64,000 nt of DNA. It comes from Pocillopora verrucosa (Eukaryota; Cnidaria; Anthozoa; Scleractinia; Pocilloporidae). The number at the start of each line of letters is the position of its first letter. The first letter of the stretch is position 1. Below, in pieces: positions 1 through 21,059 of the stretch. Location of the stretch: the NCBI RefSeq assembly GCF_036669915.1, contig NC_089313.1, positions 15,069,575-15,133,574 on the forward strand, written 5' to 3'. Both the position numbers and the translations under genes were made by a program. Under the pieces are notes generated by a model. It was not told the origin of the DNA and made no database searches. It worked only from the letters and a program-made list of their open reading frames with translations.

Positions 1-1
1 T

Positions 2-3000
2 AATGCTGGTGGCTCTCTTAGCACATCTTGTAACGAAATCACAGGACAGTGCTCATGCTTGCCGGGTATCGGTGGAAACCAGTGTGACAGGTGGGTTGGT
101 TGGTTAAGCTGAACACAAACTTGTCCTTACGCATGCTGATTTATAGGGGTACTTTTCAACTAAGTGCCGTAAAACGAAAACCAAAGTAATCACAATCAGA
201 TCAACGTTAAATGTAATGGAGAGCAAGTGAGAACTCATATCAAACATCCGCAACCTACGCAGAGCACGTGAAAAGCGACCAAGTCGCGATTGGTTTTGGT
301 TTGGCATCTGATTGGATTAGAATTTGGAGCGAGTGCTGTATCTAACCAATCACAGAGCATAGTATAACGACGTAAACGTATTTCCAAACTAGTCTCGTCT
401 CATTACTTTTTCTTCATAGGGTTAAGTCTAATGACTATTACTACCCCACACTTCATCAATATAAAGTCGAGTTAGAAGATGCGATCTCCACTGACAATGG
501 CAGATCAGCTTACTTCAGATACGACGAGAGTGAATTTCCGGGATTTTCTTGGCGAGGTTACGCAGTTTTCTCGCAGTCTCAGGTAACAACGTAATTTTGT
601 TTTTGTGAGCTGGGATTGAAAATGTTTCCGATTATCTTTCGTTTTTGGGCTGTTATAATGCTAAATGAGGCCGAGGCATTACCTCATCTCCGTTGCCTTT
701 CGATTTGTACAGCTAATAGGATATATCTTCATGTTATTAATAGCATCAACACGTTTATCACTCCTATAGACATCTATATATATGATGATTGATGTTCCTC
801 GAACAAGTAAATACCAACTGGTATTCTATTACTTATTGGCCCGATACGCCACCGTGACGGCCTTAGTGAGATTTACTCCGACAGTGAACTCAGGTAACTA
901 TTAATTGTTTATTTCTGAGGCTGGGTCAGAAAATTACCAAACGCAGACCGTCTTATTAGGCGATGCACGAAACCCTCATGAGCCCTGATTTGAAAAGTGT
1001 ATTTAATTTCAATTTTCCTAAAAGAATGAATGTGACCTGCTGTTGTCTATTTCTTTTAACTCCTGTGCAAGGGTTACAGAGGATGAAAGTGGAAGAAAAT
1101 TTTAACAGCAATAGCGCAAATGAGAATTCGGCCGAACTATTTAACGAACTAAATAACTAATTCAAGAGCGTAGTTCGTTCATTCAGGTCTTTTTTTTCAT
1201 CCTGCCCTCTTCCTCCGAAGCTTTCTCTTAAGCCACGGCTATTTGAAATCTAGTTATATATCCCTCGCTCGTAAAACACAACATACCCTGAGAGGAAAAA
1301 CTTAGTTACTTTTGTCGGTCTTCTTTTCCTGCATAACACGCCCCCCCCCCCCCTGCAACTCCATAAGTCCATCACCAGCGATCGAAAGTCAGTAGTCAAA
1401 GAAGGGTATCAATAGAAACGGGACACTTCATGTGTTCATAAATAAGAAATTCCGTCTCATTGCAGCTCTATTTCCATCAGGCTCTGCGACAGAGCAGACG
1501 CTGGATGTCCGATTCCGAGCAACATCCAATTGGTTCTACCGCTCAGCTGACTTCCTTGTGGTCAGAGACACTTGGGGAGACCCACAGCAAATTATGCTGA
1601 GTCAGGGAAAATGGAAATTTACGATGTCGGCCTCCGCTACTGATCTTTTCGTGGTAGGTGGACGAAACTTAACCTTGAGCCACGAAATGGTTCTTCATTC
1701 TAATTAAGTTGCATCTCCACTCTCTGCAAAGACGCCTAGTTCAGCCTCTACGCTGGGCGGCAGAGCGTAAGCCCTTCGCCAGTGTAGAATAAAGTTGACT
1801 TTAATATTGCCTGCCAACGTGGTGCAAAATTTGATTGTATAAAAAAATATCACTTTTAACACTGCCACTTGCTTTAGGTGACTTAACAGTTGGCTGCCTT
1901 ATCTCGTTTCCGAGCTGGAATCCAAGTATAGCTCTTCCAGGAGAGAGGCACTGTACTCAAGAATAGAGAACAGTGCCTTAGAGCCAAGATTTATTCATCC
2001 GGCACACCAACAATATTAAGGAGTTGGCACCTCTTCCTCTCTCGAATACGCTGAGGCACTAGACAAATTTCTGAAAATTTCCACACAAATGAAAGTAGTC
2101 AGTCAAGGTCCACAAACGTTATACCTCTGTATTTCTTCATAGGACTACATGGTGCTACTACCAGAGGAATATTACAAACCGAAGAACTTCGAAGTTAACG
2201 TCTTTAGTCCTTGTAAACTTAGAGGGGACGATAGCCATTGCTCTCACTTGGCCTTCCCCAGTCTCAAACAAGACGGGTTTGTGACTATCCAAGCAGAGGA
2301 CAGTTCGGTTGTTGGTGGCGTACGAAGAAACCGACGAGTAACGGATATTCCCTTCCATGGGCTTATTCTGACTGGCTCTAGGGTGAGTTCATAACCGTCA
2401 TGGTTCCAAGATGTTTGAGTGTTTCAAATATCAGGCATACAGACTCAGGTTTTCTGGGCTCTGTGACAGGAAAGAGTCTTTCCAATAGATTTATTTGTAA
2501 ATATGACTTTTCTGTCATCGTCAGAATGAAATGTCCTTCAGTTTACCGTCTAAAGTGCAAGGCCAGTTTGTCCTGTTGGCCAGCTATTTCCACGATTCTG
2601 ATAAAGAAGGAGTCTCAGGTCTGGTTGTTAAAACTGGCTCTGAAATCTTAAGAGCGCAAATGAGCATTCTCTCCTGCAGGTAAGATGCAATAATGTAATT
2701 CTCGATTTCTTTCTTTTCTCCACTTTTTCATTGTTTTCCCAGCGAGCAACTATCTCACTTCAAGTTCCATTCAAAAGCAGCAAGGTTCTTAGCCCTCTAT
2801 GACCTGATTATTGTTGAGTGTGAAACTTGCCTCCTGCGAACTATTTGCGCCAATTTGGAAGTTAGACTTTGACTTTGACTGTTAGAGCGGTCAAAGTATA
2901 GATTTTCCTTACAAGTTAAGTACACTTTCAGGCATACAAGGAAGGGGAGGTACGAAATTTATCAACTCGGGGATATTTTCGTGATACGAAACCAATTCTT

Positions 3001-5923
3001 AGAAATAACCTATTCAAGCAAGACCCGAGAAGCGTTCTGTATCGGAACTTGAGGTATTTCTAAGCCATAGCGAAATCGAGCGAGGTGATCATGTTAGAGA
3101 ATGTGCAACATCAAATGGGGCGTTTTTTCCTTCTGTTTTTTTTTTTATTTATGTGCAGATATCGTTTTGGCTGTCGACAAGTAGCTATCGACAAGAACCA
3201 TGATGTTGCTATATTCACAGCAAATCAAAAGGAAGAAACCACCGTCAGTATGACAACCTCGTTAACAGTCGCTTTGGTGAGTTTGCTGAGACTATCTGTG
3301 GCTCTCAAACAAAGTGGAGTTCCGCTGTGTTTACTTAACGAACAGTCCGTTATACGTGAGTCCGCTAGGCATAGTAGTGGAAGTGATGAATATTAGGACA
3401 AGTCCTGTCACTCTCGAAATTTCGTCCGTTGAAACATGATTCAGACCTTACAAATTTTTTCATTGTACAGTGAATGGTTTGACTTTTTGCAATAGTTAAG
3501 GAATGTGGGCGTCTCATCACTTGAGTGTTCCCTTGTTAACACTTTTACACCCCACATCTCATTAGTAATGAGATGTGGTCCTTACTGTATGCCATACAAT
3601 TATAATGATGTCAGTTCAGAGCGATTGGCATTAGATCAACTAATCCCATAATTAATATTTTCCTTTATTCCAATCACTTGTTAGAGTCCGAACTAACCAC
3701 CTGCTAGGTTCAGGAACAACGAATGACTGGGCCAAGAATAAGATTCGTAGAGACGTAGATATAGATAATTGACTGACTGTTTTCCTTTAGGACTTCATTA
3801 CTGCTGTTCCTCTCGCCAAATGGACCCAGAAGCTCTTGTTACCAGCAACACAGTGCATCAGTAACGGTTTCTCGTGTGTACAGTCAACGTATTTTACTCC
3901 GAAAGATGCCGTTAAGGTAGAGGCTGAAGACAGGTTGAACGGTGGCGATAAAGCCCCTTACTACATCATGGACAGGAGGGCGAGACTGAAGCACCTGAAA
4001 GTGGGCGAGGTAATGCTTTCAATAGAGAGATAATGAAGAGGTTTTACACTGGACTGCGACATAATATCTTTACTGTGGAATAAGGTAGTATCCAAGTGTT
4101 AAAGTGAAAAGATTCAGAGCTGTTTCTTTCTTAACAAATTTTGAAAAAAGAAGCAAATGTGATGAATGATGTAAGGTTTTCAGATCGAAGCACATCCAGA
4201 TGCATAAGTTTTTTTTACGCAGCCGTGGGGAGATTCTTTGCCGAAGGGCAAGTTGGCTACTAATCCGAATCGAAGCGTGTCTTCAAAGACATTAAGAGTA
4301 AACTCGGAGAAAGTAAGGATGAGAGGCCCTCGCTGTGGCGGCTCTGTCGCTAACTAAACTATTATTCCTTTAAAATTTCAAAGCGGCACTCTTTATCTTA
4401 CGCGACAGGTAATAATTCTGCCATTTATGCAGGCTACACAGGTATTGAGGGTTCAGATCTGATCAGATCCTGTCGACATTTTGGTAAAGAAGTGGTCATG
4501 TCAGTGAAATGATGATCTGTTTTGAACGTCATGAACTCATTTCTGCTTTTAGAAAACTCTTCACATCAATGGAAGAGCGCGAACTGGTCGCTATTACGTC
4601 ATTGTGCATTTCTACCAGCCGAACTTCCTCTCCTTCCTGGGAAAAGTTGTCGTCAGTGGACAGAACGCTGCGTCCACGCTGCTGACGTTCAGCTACTGCC
4701 CTCACGTATCGGGCTGCAGAGCCATAGGTACCTCACAGTACAGGGAGGGTATGCGTGAATCTATCTACATTGGGCGACAGAATGAAATACTTGTCAGTAT
4801 AGCTATTCCTGAGGACAAAGGTGTATGGATTGTAAGTAGTCACATGTGACTCGTCTTCTTTCTTGTCCGACAAAATCACAGTCTGTAGTGTTATTGTTTT
4901 TGAGCGAATTTATGTAACTCTGAACAGTTGCCACTCACTAGTTGCTACTTAGAGTGCATTTTGATTGAGTGTTGCAAAATCAAGACCAAAGTTATTAAAA
5001 CAGCCAATCAGAGCGGAGGAAAACATCTAAACGAGCCAATGGGAATTCAAAGTGAAAACAAGCAAACTGCTCATAGCGCGGGAAAACGCGTGTGACTTAG
5101 TCCAGATTGGTTTTGGTTTGATTCTGATTGGTTGACAAATTGGCGGAAGTTTTTAGTCTCTTCACTTAACGAAGTGAAACGAAGCTAAAGCAATCCTCGA
5201 TAACTTTCGACAATTAGATGAAATGCACATTAGTCTAGCTTTCGTGCGACTAAAGCGCTCAATCTTATTGTCCGCTTCCGCTTTATAGAGGTTCTCGCTA
5301 CGCACAGGCTCGTTTTGAAGTTAATATGGACCGAAACTTTTAGTCAAAGGCTTTTGTCCGCATAATACTAGTTTTGATTAAGTCCGGGTGAAGTAAGTGA
5401 TAGGGAGAGTCAGGTGCCCGTCCCTTTATGAATAAGTAGAATGACCCTTAGAAAAAGTCGTAAGCGACTCTTTCAATTTTTAGTTCATGCAATTGAAGCA
5501 GAGTGCTTACAACTTTAAGCCTTATGTATAGCGGACTTACTATTATGAACGACTTCTTAAGAACAGGCTGATTTTTACTTTTTTTTTGTTCAGGATTACG
5601 TGTTATTGGTTCCAATCTCGTCCTTCTCGCCATCCCTTCTGGATATAAAACCCATCGATATCACGCAAGATTTTATACAGGATTGTGGACAACGCAGCTT
5701 TTTCTTGAAAGAATCTACCTCGCAATTCTGCCTTCGCTCTGCATTTATCCTCACAACTCGATTCAACAGCGGTGCATTATCATGCAACTGCGACAGCCTG
5801 GGAGCTACAAAAACGAGCTGTGAGCCATTCGGCGGACAGTGTGTGTGCCGACCTAACGTGATTGGTCGAGCATGCGACAAATGTAAAAGCGGTTATAGCG
5901 GGTTTCCTTACTGCAAGAGATGA
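2..5923 (+). CDS. Laminin alpha-like extracellular matrix protein, 3' part of gene, ends after an LE module
   Basis: Exons 2-90, 420-582, 1498-1653, 2143-2382, 2525-2679, 3159-3276, 3791-4009, 4553-4831 and 5594-5923 join in one frame (582 codons plus stop); the gene enters from the left. The first exon is the end of a laminin-EGF (LE) module. The middle is the large globular domain between LE arrays of alpha chains, recognisable from YYYPTLHQYK, FPGFSWRGYAVFS, the paired cysteines and the DYMVLLP and DYVLLVP-like strands. The last exon encodes one complete eight-cysteine LE module. Laminins are secreted heterotrimers of basement membranes. Order and motifs match vertebrate LAMA3/LAMA5. The stop lies two residues after the eighth cysteine, so the coiled coil and LG modules are absent. 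The third exon's acceptor (before 1498) is the least certain; it was chosen because it preserves phase. Confidence 0.85.
155..345. repeat. Dispersed intronic repeat, copy 1
   Basis: The stretch shares blocks such as GATTGGTTTTGGTTTG followed by CTGATTGG with positions about 4940-5150 in a later intron of the same gene. This looks like an old dispersed element. Termini were not defined. Confidence 0.4.
3552..3578. repeat. Perfect 11-bp inverted repeat (hairpin)
   Basis: Arms CCACATCTCAT (3552-3562) and ATGAGATGTGG (3568-3578) flank a 5-nt loop. It sits in a laminin intron beside a partial copy of the TAACTCC-type MITE described at 9247-9460. Confidence 0.5.
3580..3690 (+). mobile_element. Partial TAACTCC-type MITE in laminin intron
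   Basis: The words TCAGTTCAGAG, GATCAACTAAT, TTTCCTTTATTC and ATCACTT follow each other as in the copy at 19198-19401. Both ends are degraded. Confidence 0.4.
4940..5200. repeat. Dispersed intronic repeat, copy 2
   Basis: Diverged copy of the element at about 155-345, in the same orientation, carrying several CCAATCAG/CTGATTGG words. It lies in the last intron of the laminin-like gene. Confidence 0.4.
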
Positions 5924-6982
5924 AAGAAATATCAAGCGATCGACAAACAAATCGAGTTATATTTCCAGTAGCTAGTCATACCCATTATTCTCACGGCTTT
6001 GGCGTATTATCATTAAAAGAGAGAATCGTACTAAGAAATCGAGCTTCCCCTATGGACCTTAATCCCGAGAGAACCCCTGTAAAGTTCTTTTTTTAGGAAT
6101 GAAGTCCATATGAGCAGTCAGTCTAAACGTCTAATCTTCTCTTGAGCATGCGCACCACTTTTGATATAGCTTATCAATTTCACAACGAAAGGCCACTTCG
6201 CATACAAAACTTTAGGGCTGGCTCTTGACTCATCGTGCTCAAACAAAATTGCATTGAAATATAATGTTCTTCATTTGTATATGTATAGCGATATCTTCCC
6301 GTTTGGGGTCTATCTTTGGAGAGTTTAATATACATCAATTTTTTAAAAGAAATAAAAAAGCTTTTCTAGGGTAATGTTAATAGAAATATTATTTCAACTG
6401 ACACGTCATGTAACTGATTCTGGTGCCTTTTAAAAGACTTGTCATGGGGACTGGGAAGTCTGTAACTCGACCACCCTACGCCCTGATTAGTAAAGAATTG
6501 CGAGGTTGAGAATTAACTCTATCCGATTACAACAAAATATTCATAAAGTCGATTCCCTTGTGCTTGTGATTTATAAACATTCTCATTTTCTTCTGAAATC
6601 CACCGTGGAGGGTAAGAAAACGAAGAGCAGTCGCATTTCATTTTTTCAAACTAGTGTTCAACACTCATTTATGACAAGAAAACGAAAACATTTATTGATG
6701 TTTCATGAACCTAGAGGTCTTCAATTCTTCCATTGTGACTCTAACCGAAGCTTAAGACATTGATATAAACAAAATCTATGAGAGCTTAATTTAACTGAAA
6801 CGGAATTAAAGACTAAAGACAAAACACAAAACTTGTTCCAACGTACCATCAAATAGATGGGCTTGTAAAGACTGCCGTTAAAAACATCACTATGGCACTC
6901 AGCTAAAGGTTGGTTTTGAGTGGTTCAGTTTGTTTTATATTAAATACAACTGTGTCCAGCGTAAACACCGAATGAATTTAGA
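5924..6982. other. Intergenic, convergent 3' ends of laminin-like gene and POP1
   Basis: No further laminin exon is visible here. A poly(A) signal AATAAA at 6351-6356 could serve the laminin-like gene. TTTATT at 6691-6696 (AATAAA on the minus strand) could serve POP1. Open frames in the stretch look like chance. Confidence 0.5.
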
Positions 6983-9900
6983 CTAAAAAATCGTTAAATG
7001 AGCACATCTATATTGTAGAGTGGTCGGACTCCTCACTAACACCATGACTTCTCCTCTGTCACTTGTAGAAGATATCAAATTTACAAGACCCGGTAGAGCA
7101 CAAAATCCCACCCCAAACCCACATCCACGGGCGAGGGAGAAATGTCCGGATGAAACAAATCCCACGATTTCTCTCTCGCATAAGTTCCTCAAAGACTTCC
7201 CAGACGTGCGAGCCAGCACACCTTTGTGCAGAGGTTCCACGGGGCTGGACGTGTCTTTACATTTCGTGAATCCTGTAATATCCTCAGAAAAAGGAATCGC
7301 TAAGGTGGAGTTGGGTGTGGGAACGTTTCGACCGACCATCCGCACAAGCACGCATACCAGAGAATTGGCATCTTCTTTCACGATGGCAGACAAATCATTA
7401 TTCATCGGCAAAGGCGCTTTAGTTGTTGTGACAAAATCCTTGAGGCCTTTACCTTTGGTCTGTTTTGTTTTGCCGCGCAAAACAAAGTTCCGCAAAGCAG
7501 CCAGTTTAGAGCGAGATCGCAACACGTAAAAGGGCTTGCAAAAAGAGACGTCGTTTGAAGACGACTCGACTTTTATGGTGTTACTTTCGATATTTCTATC
7601 AACGGTCTTTGTGGATTCAACTGCTTTACCACCAGAATCAGGCTCAGACAAACTCCAGTCCTCGACAAGTTCTTTCCAAGGTGGACAAAAGGGCGACTTG
7701 ATACCTAATTTGTCGTAATTAGGTCTTTTCGCTGGCGGGTATCGGCCGTACTGGGCCTCGCCGTCCGCTTTCAGGTTTTCATTGTACGCTTGTCCTGAGG
7801 GAGTGTCAGGGAAATCATTTGGAAAGAACGGCACTCCTTGCTCAAGGGCTAACGTTTGACTCTCCCGGAGGCCCCCAGTTCTCGCACCCCTGTAGACAAA
7901 TGCCATCCAGAATGCCATGGCCCATCCACAGGGAAGGATAATGTCCCAGCCACTCCCGTATCCAGCACCATCTCTACAGTCACCTGAAAGATGGATGGGA
8001 CATTGCGTAAAGATTTAAGGTATTAGAATACGAAAATTTTAGCTTAGAGTACTCGTGTTGTTCTTATACCTATATTTCAACCTTAACGTTCTAAGTTGAA
8101 GGTAAAAATCACAGCGTTGACACAAATAATTAAAATGGAACATTAAAAAACACTCAGTTCGAATTGAGCTGGACGTTTCAGTGATTTATTCAAATGCAGT
8201 CGTTTCTATCCTATTCCAACAAAGCCGATCCGTATCCTGTTTGGGGTTTTGGAGTGTTGCTCTTATTGTGATAATATAAATCATGCATATCTCTTTTTTC
8301 TTGACAGAGGAAGTCACCAGCACCAGTGGACTGCCCAAACTTTCCTTCTATTCTTAGCGACACTCTTGATTCTTAGAGTTCTACTAATTTTATTTTATTT
8401 TTGTGATCACATCAATAACTACTTCCTTGTCCCTGATATTGGCCAAATCCTGTTAACTAATTGCTTTCACCCTTTCTATCCTACCATCAGGATGCATTTT
8501 CTCCATTGATAATGTTCTCTATACATTTCCTGCGGTACTGACAAAGATAATTTGTTTAAGAATCAAGAGTTTATTTTCTTAGTGATTATTTCCTTTATTC
8601 TCCTGACCTTCATATTTGATTCAGGAGTGAGATTTTAGGGAGAAATTAGACACTAGTCACTCTTAGGCAACTGACATGTATGTATTAAAGAGAGCCTAAC
8701 CTGGACTTCCTGGTTGCTGTATGAGAAGCAAAGGAATGTGGGAAATCTCATCTGGTTTCAAGTCCAGCTGGGAGCCTGGAACTAGGAGCGCTGATCTCTT
8801 TCGGTTCAAATCCTGCTCAGACAATTTTGTTTCTTTCACTTCACGACAAACTGCCTCCTCCCAGATGTGCGAGCCTGCAACATCAGTTGGCCAGTTGGCC
8901 ATGAGATCTTCAAAAGATGGCTGCTTGCTCGTACTTTTATCTACTTTGCTCATCATCTCACTAGGTGCAGATGCTATTTCAGCACAATAGTCTGAATCTT
9001 CTGTGAATGAAGAATGCCAGTTAAAAACTCTGTGGAAAATATGCAACATATTGAAGAGAATTTTAAGGGATCTGTGCATATAGGTTCCTGAATTAGAATA
9101 TTAAGCTATAAATTATTTTAATCTTAGTTAAAAATTTACAATTATTTTCTTTGATTACTATTCACTTCTATGCATTAATATACTTAAACCAAATGTAACA
9201 TTTTGAACTAATTAAAAACCTCTCACAGGTCCTAAATCCTTTAACCCTTTAACTCCCATGAGTGACCAGGACAGAATTTCTCCTTACAATATCAATACAA
9301 TATCAACCAGATGATATTGTACAAGTGATGAGAATAAAGAAAAATATCAATTTGGGGATAATTAGTTGATCCAATACTAAATTCTCTGAACAAACATTGT
9401 AAGAATTGTATGATTTTAAGTAAGGAGAATTTTAAATTTGATCTAGGAGTTAAAGAGTTAAAGAAAGATGTTTTTTGCGTGGGACAAAGAAAAAATTCTG
9501 AGTCCTTATGAGGAATCAAACCTCAGACCTTTGGATTCCACACTCCTATGCTTTAGTGTAAACCATGTAACAGTAAGACATTACCAGAATCATTATCCTC
9601 AGTAGCCTGCATGATGTTTTTTTTCTTTCCAGGAAGGTAAAGGCGTGGATCATGAACAGTCAAACCAATGACACACCCAGAAGGAAGGACTGAGGGTGAA
9701 GACACCTTCCTTAATTTCTCCCATAATAAACTTTGAGCTGTTGAATCACTTGGGTTATTTAGTATCTGCTCCCACCATTTTGAAGTCCTCTTATGATCAC
9801 CCTTGTCTTTGATAAATGTTGCATTATTTTGTGAATTCTTGTTGCTTTTACTTTCACAATGTTTTTGAGATGTTCCAGAAGATAACTTTAGAGTGTTTGT

Positions 9901-12784
9901 CAGCAGAGCATGTGATTCTGGTCCTGTGAGACGTAACCGTAGTAAATCATATCGACGAGAAATAACCCTTAACTTTGGGTGCTCAAAACCATTTACAAAA
10001 TTACAGCTTTGAGTTTCTTGATCAGGATTGTCATCTTTATCAGGAAAACATCTTCCTTTTTCAACTGAAGTTCTTCCAACAGACTTACAAGCTTCACTTA
10101 TTGCCTCAAAAACTGAGCTGAAACTCGCAGGATGACACCAGACCCACAACTGACTCATATTTTCTTTCATAGGCATTTCATCACTTGCCTCCATGCTGTG
10201 GTTGTTTGTTACATTATTACTATCAACAATTTCCTTGATCAGTTCATCATTTTCTCTGTGTTGCATATTCTCAGTGATTGTTGTGGTGTCTGTTGTTTTC
10301 ATTTGCCTCCAAAGAAAAGATACAGGACAAATTGCTCCTTGAGGGAACTGGTCCAGTTTGTACAACATCAGATGACCTTCACGCTTGCCTGTCAAGTAAT
10401 ATTTGGCAGCAAAGGTCAGACCTGGAGAAAGGAAGATTGAATTTACAATTAAGAGCAATTTTTTTCTTGTTTTTCATTGATACCATAATTATTGTCAGTT
10501 GTTTCATGGAGAAAAACAATTAAATCAATACACTGGTTTATACCTCACAAGACACCATACACTTTCACTCAACTCCTGTTGAGATCTGTAGACCACTTAT
10601 GACTGGCAAATAGCTTATTCATTTTTCTGCTGGTTTTTTGTATCTATTTTACTATACCTGCTCAGAAACATTCTAAATGTATTCAATATACAGACCTGCT
10701 TCTTGACTTGTCAACTGATTCATTGCCTTGATAATCTGGTGCTGGACACCAACTACTTCAATGCATCCATAATAAGACAAATCCTACCAAACACATGAAG
10801 GAAATGTACACTTTATATATTTGTAGTAAACCAAACATGCACTGGCTTACTTAGCTGACACAGTTATGTCTTTTTTTTTAATTTGTTTGTATTTTTAAGG
10901 TGGTGAAGGAAAAACATTCCAGTCAAGAGTTTAAAACCTGCAATGAACTGCTAATCCTTCCTAAGGAAATTAAACTGTTTCAAGTCTGATAACTGTACCG
11001 AAGCTGTGGTAAATTCTGACAAGTATGCCACCATGCTTATAGAGACTAAAAAATTAACGTTTGACTCTTTAACTTCCAAGATCCTAAAATATCAATATTC
11101 CTTTTTGTACTAGGTCTAATTTTAGTTCTGACAATTTAGTCTTATTTTAAACAATAGCCCCATTGTTGATATTTTACTTCTTTGTTATCACCTTTTGTTC
11201 TAAAACATACTCATATGGTTGAAATAGAGTTAAAAGGGTCAAGACTTCATTCATCCAAAGATGTGTTTACCTGTAAGATGCAGTTGTTCTTAGTGGCTCT
11301 ATAACTTGCTTTGTAGCCTTTATCATTGGGATGATCAGCAAGCCTGTAACCCCAAGTATCAATCATTTTCATCCGCTTTGCATGCCAGATGTGTGTTTCA
11401 AGCCAGACATGCTTACGCTGCCGACGAGTGTATTGTTCAAGCAGGTTTTTAGGCCGACGGCGATGATACCTACTCTTTTTCTTTTGCCCCTCAGGTTTAC
11501 TGCTTGAGTTATGCATCTAAGGATCAAGGTGATTATCAGTTTCTTCTAAATATACATATTTAAAAGACTAGTAATTTGGTCCTCCTGAGGATCCCAATTT
11601 GCTGTGGGTATTTAATTTCCGAAAATACAAAAAAAGAATGAAATAATTCATTTGTTAATCAATGGAAATAATAAGTAATTTGTAGAAATCCTTTAACCAA
11701 TTTTTCATCTTTCTCCATAGGTTGTTTGGATATTCTGCACTCCTTCCTTCTCCTTTTTGCTGTATCTCCTCCCCATAAGGGAAGGAAGGAAGGAGTAAAA
11801 CCCACTAATTTCCATACCTTCCTCTCATGCCTTCCTCACCTTAGCCCCCTGTCTTCCCTCCTATTTTGAAAAATGTTCCCTCCTCACTACCATCTCCTAC
11901 ACACCCTTTCACTTCCTTTCCCTCTCATTCCTAGCTCTTTCCTCATGGGCTCATATTTCCTGTACTATCCCACTCCACCTTTTCAATCATTCCTACCCTC
12001 TCCCTTATTTGGTAATTATTCCCTGAGGTATCCCCCTTCCTTTAACACAGCTCTATGACCAGTTGACCACTCCTGGAACCCTAACCCTGATATATACAGC
12101 CTCAATTTTAAATGTTTAACCCCATGTAGCCCCTGCTCAGGACTCACTCATGGATATTGGTAAAAAATAAATGGAAACGTGCCTGCAAAGATTTCCACTG
12201 AATCCTAGAGAAGCTGAATCTTATGCCTTACATTTGAGGCTGCATTCACGACCACACAATATTTCAGTCACAAAATTCAAACACAACCTTTCATTGAGAT
12301 TTATGGTCGGGTAATCCCTGATGAAAAAACAAAACAAAACAAAACAAAAAAAGCCCATGCAGCATTGCAGACTTCCTTGTTTTGAACACCACGTGCACAA
12401 ACACCAGCATTTCTAAAGCTCAATGCTAAATATAAGGCGACATTGCCCTTTCGTTCCTACCTCATACAAAGCACGTTGCCGGAGACGAGCAGGCACTCTT
12501 TTGACGTTGTGGCTCATCGCTCTCCTCCTCATGTGGTTTGGTAGGGTTTGAAACACACGCTTCCCTTTAGATTTGTCAGCTTCTGTGATAGCTGCTACCA
12601 TGTTCTTGATTTCCAATGCGCGAGCTTCAGCGAATTGTTCTACGTTAATTGATCTCGGAGCTTGAGAGTTTACCGCAGGTGTTGACGATGAAGTTGGTGC
12701 AAAACCTGGAATACTACTGTTTCGTTTTCTTTTCCGACTTATTCGCTCTTTCTCTGTGCTATTTCGTGCATTCGAGGACGCCAT
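6983..12784 (-). CDS. POP1: Ribonuclease P/MRP protein subunit POP1
   Basis: Six exons in transcription order: 12784-12461, 11516-11271, 10783-10696, 10421-9585, 9000-8701, 7983-6983; joined they give 931 codons plus stop (human POP1 is 1,024). POP1 is the largest protein of the nuclear RNase P and MRP ribonucleoproteins, which mature tRNA 5' ends and process rRNA. Seen here: the N-terminal block FQTLPNHMRRRAMSHNVKR, the WLETHIWHAKRM block, LTFAAKYYLTGKREG, and the C-terminal POPLD region with GWAMAFWMAFVYRGARTGGL and RPPAKRPNY-like PPAKRPNYDKLG. The end QYRCAHLTIF resembles the vertebrate C-terminus. All splice phases agree. The region after about codon 700 is low-complexity and diverged. 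The gene is divergent from the LYPLA gene and convergent with the laminin-like gene. Confidence 0.95.
9247..9460 (-). mobile_element. MITE-like element with TAACTCC termini, in POP1 intron
   Basis: It starts TTTAACTCCCATGAGTGACC and ends GATCTAGGAGTTAAAG, so the two ends are short imperfect inverted repeats. The same sequence appears in the opposite orientation at 19198-19401 in the LYPLA gene, and in part at 3580-3690. It has no coding capacity. This is a non-autonomous DNA element by structure; the family is not assigned. Confidence 0.65.
9477..9570 (-). mobile_element. tRNA-derived SINE fragment
   Basis: On the minus strand a tRNA-like 3' half is legible: GGAATCCAAAGGTCTGAGG followed by the box-B-like GGTTTGATTCC, then CTCAGAATTTTTTCTTTGTC. 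That order is typical of tRNA-derived SINEs seen in cnidarian and other animal DNA. Box A is degraded. It ends about 15 bp from the donor of POP1 exon 4. Confidence 0.5.
11740..12060. repeat. Polypyrimidine CCTTCC-rich tract in POP1 intron 1
   Basis: Low-complexity CCTTCC/CTTCCC runs with a short GGAAGGAAGG stretch at about 11781. It is a degenerate simple repeat. The open frame across it (11873-12058) is compositional and not a gene. Confidence 0.6.
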
Positions 12785-13016
12785 GTTGGTTTCTGAATCT
12801 GCCAGTAATTAGGTTTGCGGTTTTGTTTGTGATACTGTGCGTTAATGTCATCAAATGTGAGGACACTTTGCGCAGTGATAAGTTTTGAGTCACTCCTCTT
12901 GCAGCTTCAGCACATGTTGCGGTTTTCGTTGAATGTTTACATTCTTCCTTAACACTTATCGCTTGTTTCTTCTTTTGTCCGGCTTCTTCATCTTATCCTG
13001 TGTTGGTTCCAATGAG
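12785..13016. promoter_or_regulatory. Compact bidirectional promoter between POP1 and LYPLA genes
   Basis: Only 232 bp separate the two divergent start codons (12784 minus, 13017 plus), so both genes must share control DNA. No TATA box is evident. An in-frame upstream ATG for the LYPLA gene lies at 12933 inside this interval. Confidence 0.6.

Positions 13017-21059
<8,043 letters not shown>

Noticed and set aside
7020-7529. 169-residue open frame opposite the POP1 last exon
   Set aside because: Antisense shadow of a well-supported POP1 exon; no recognisable motif.
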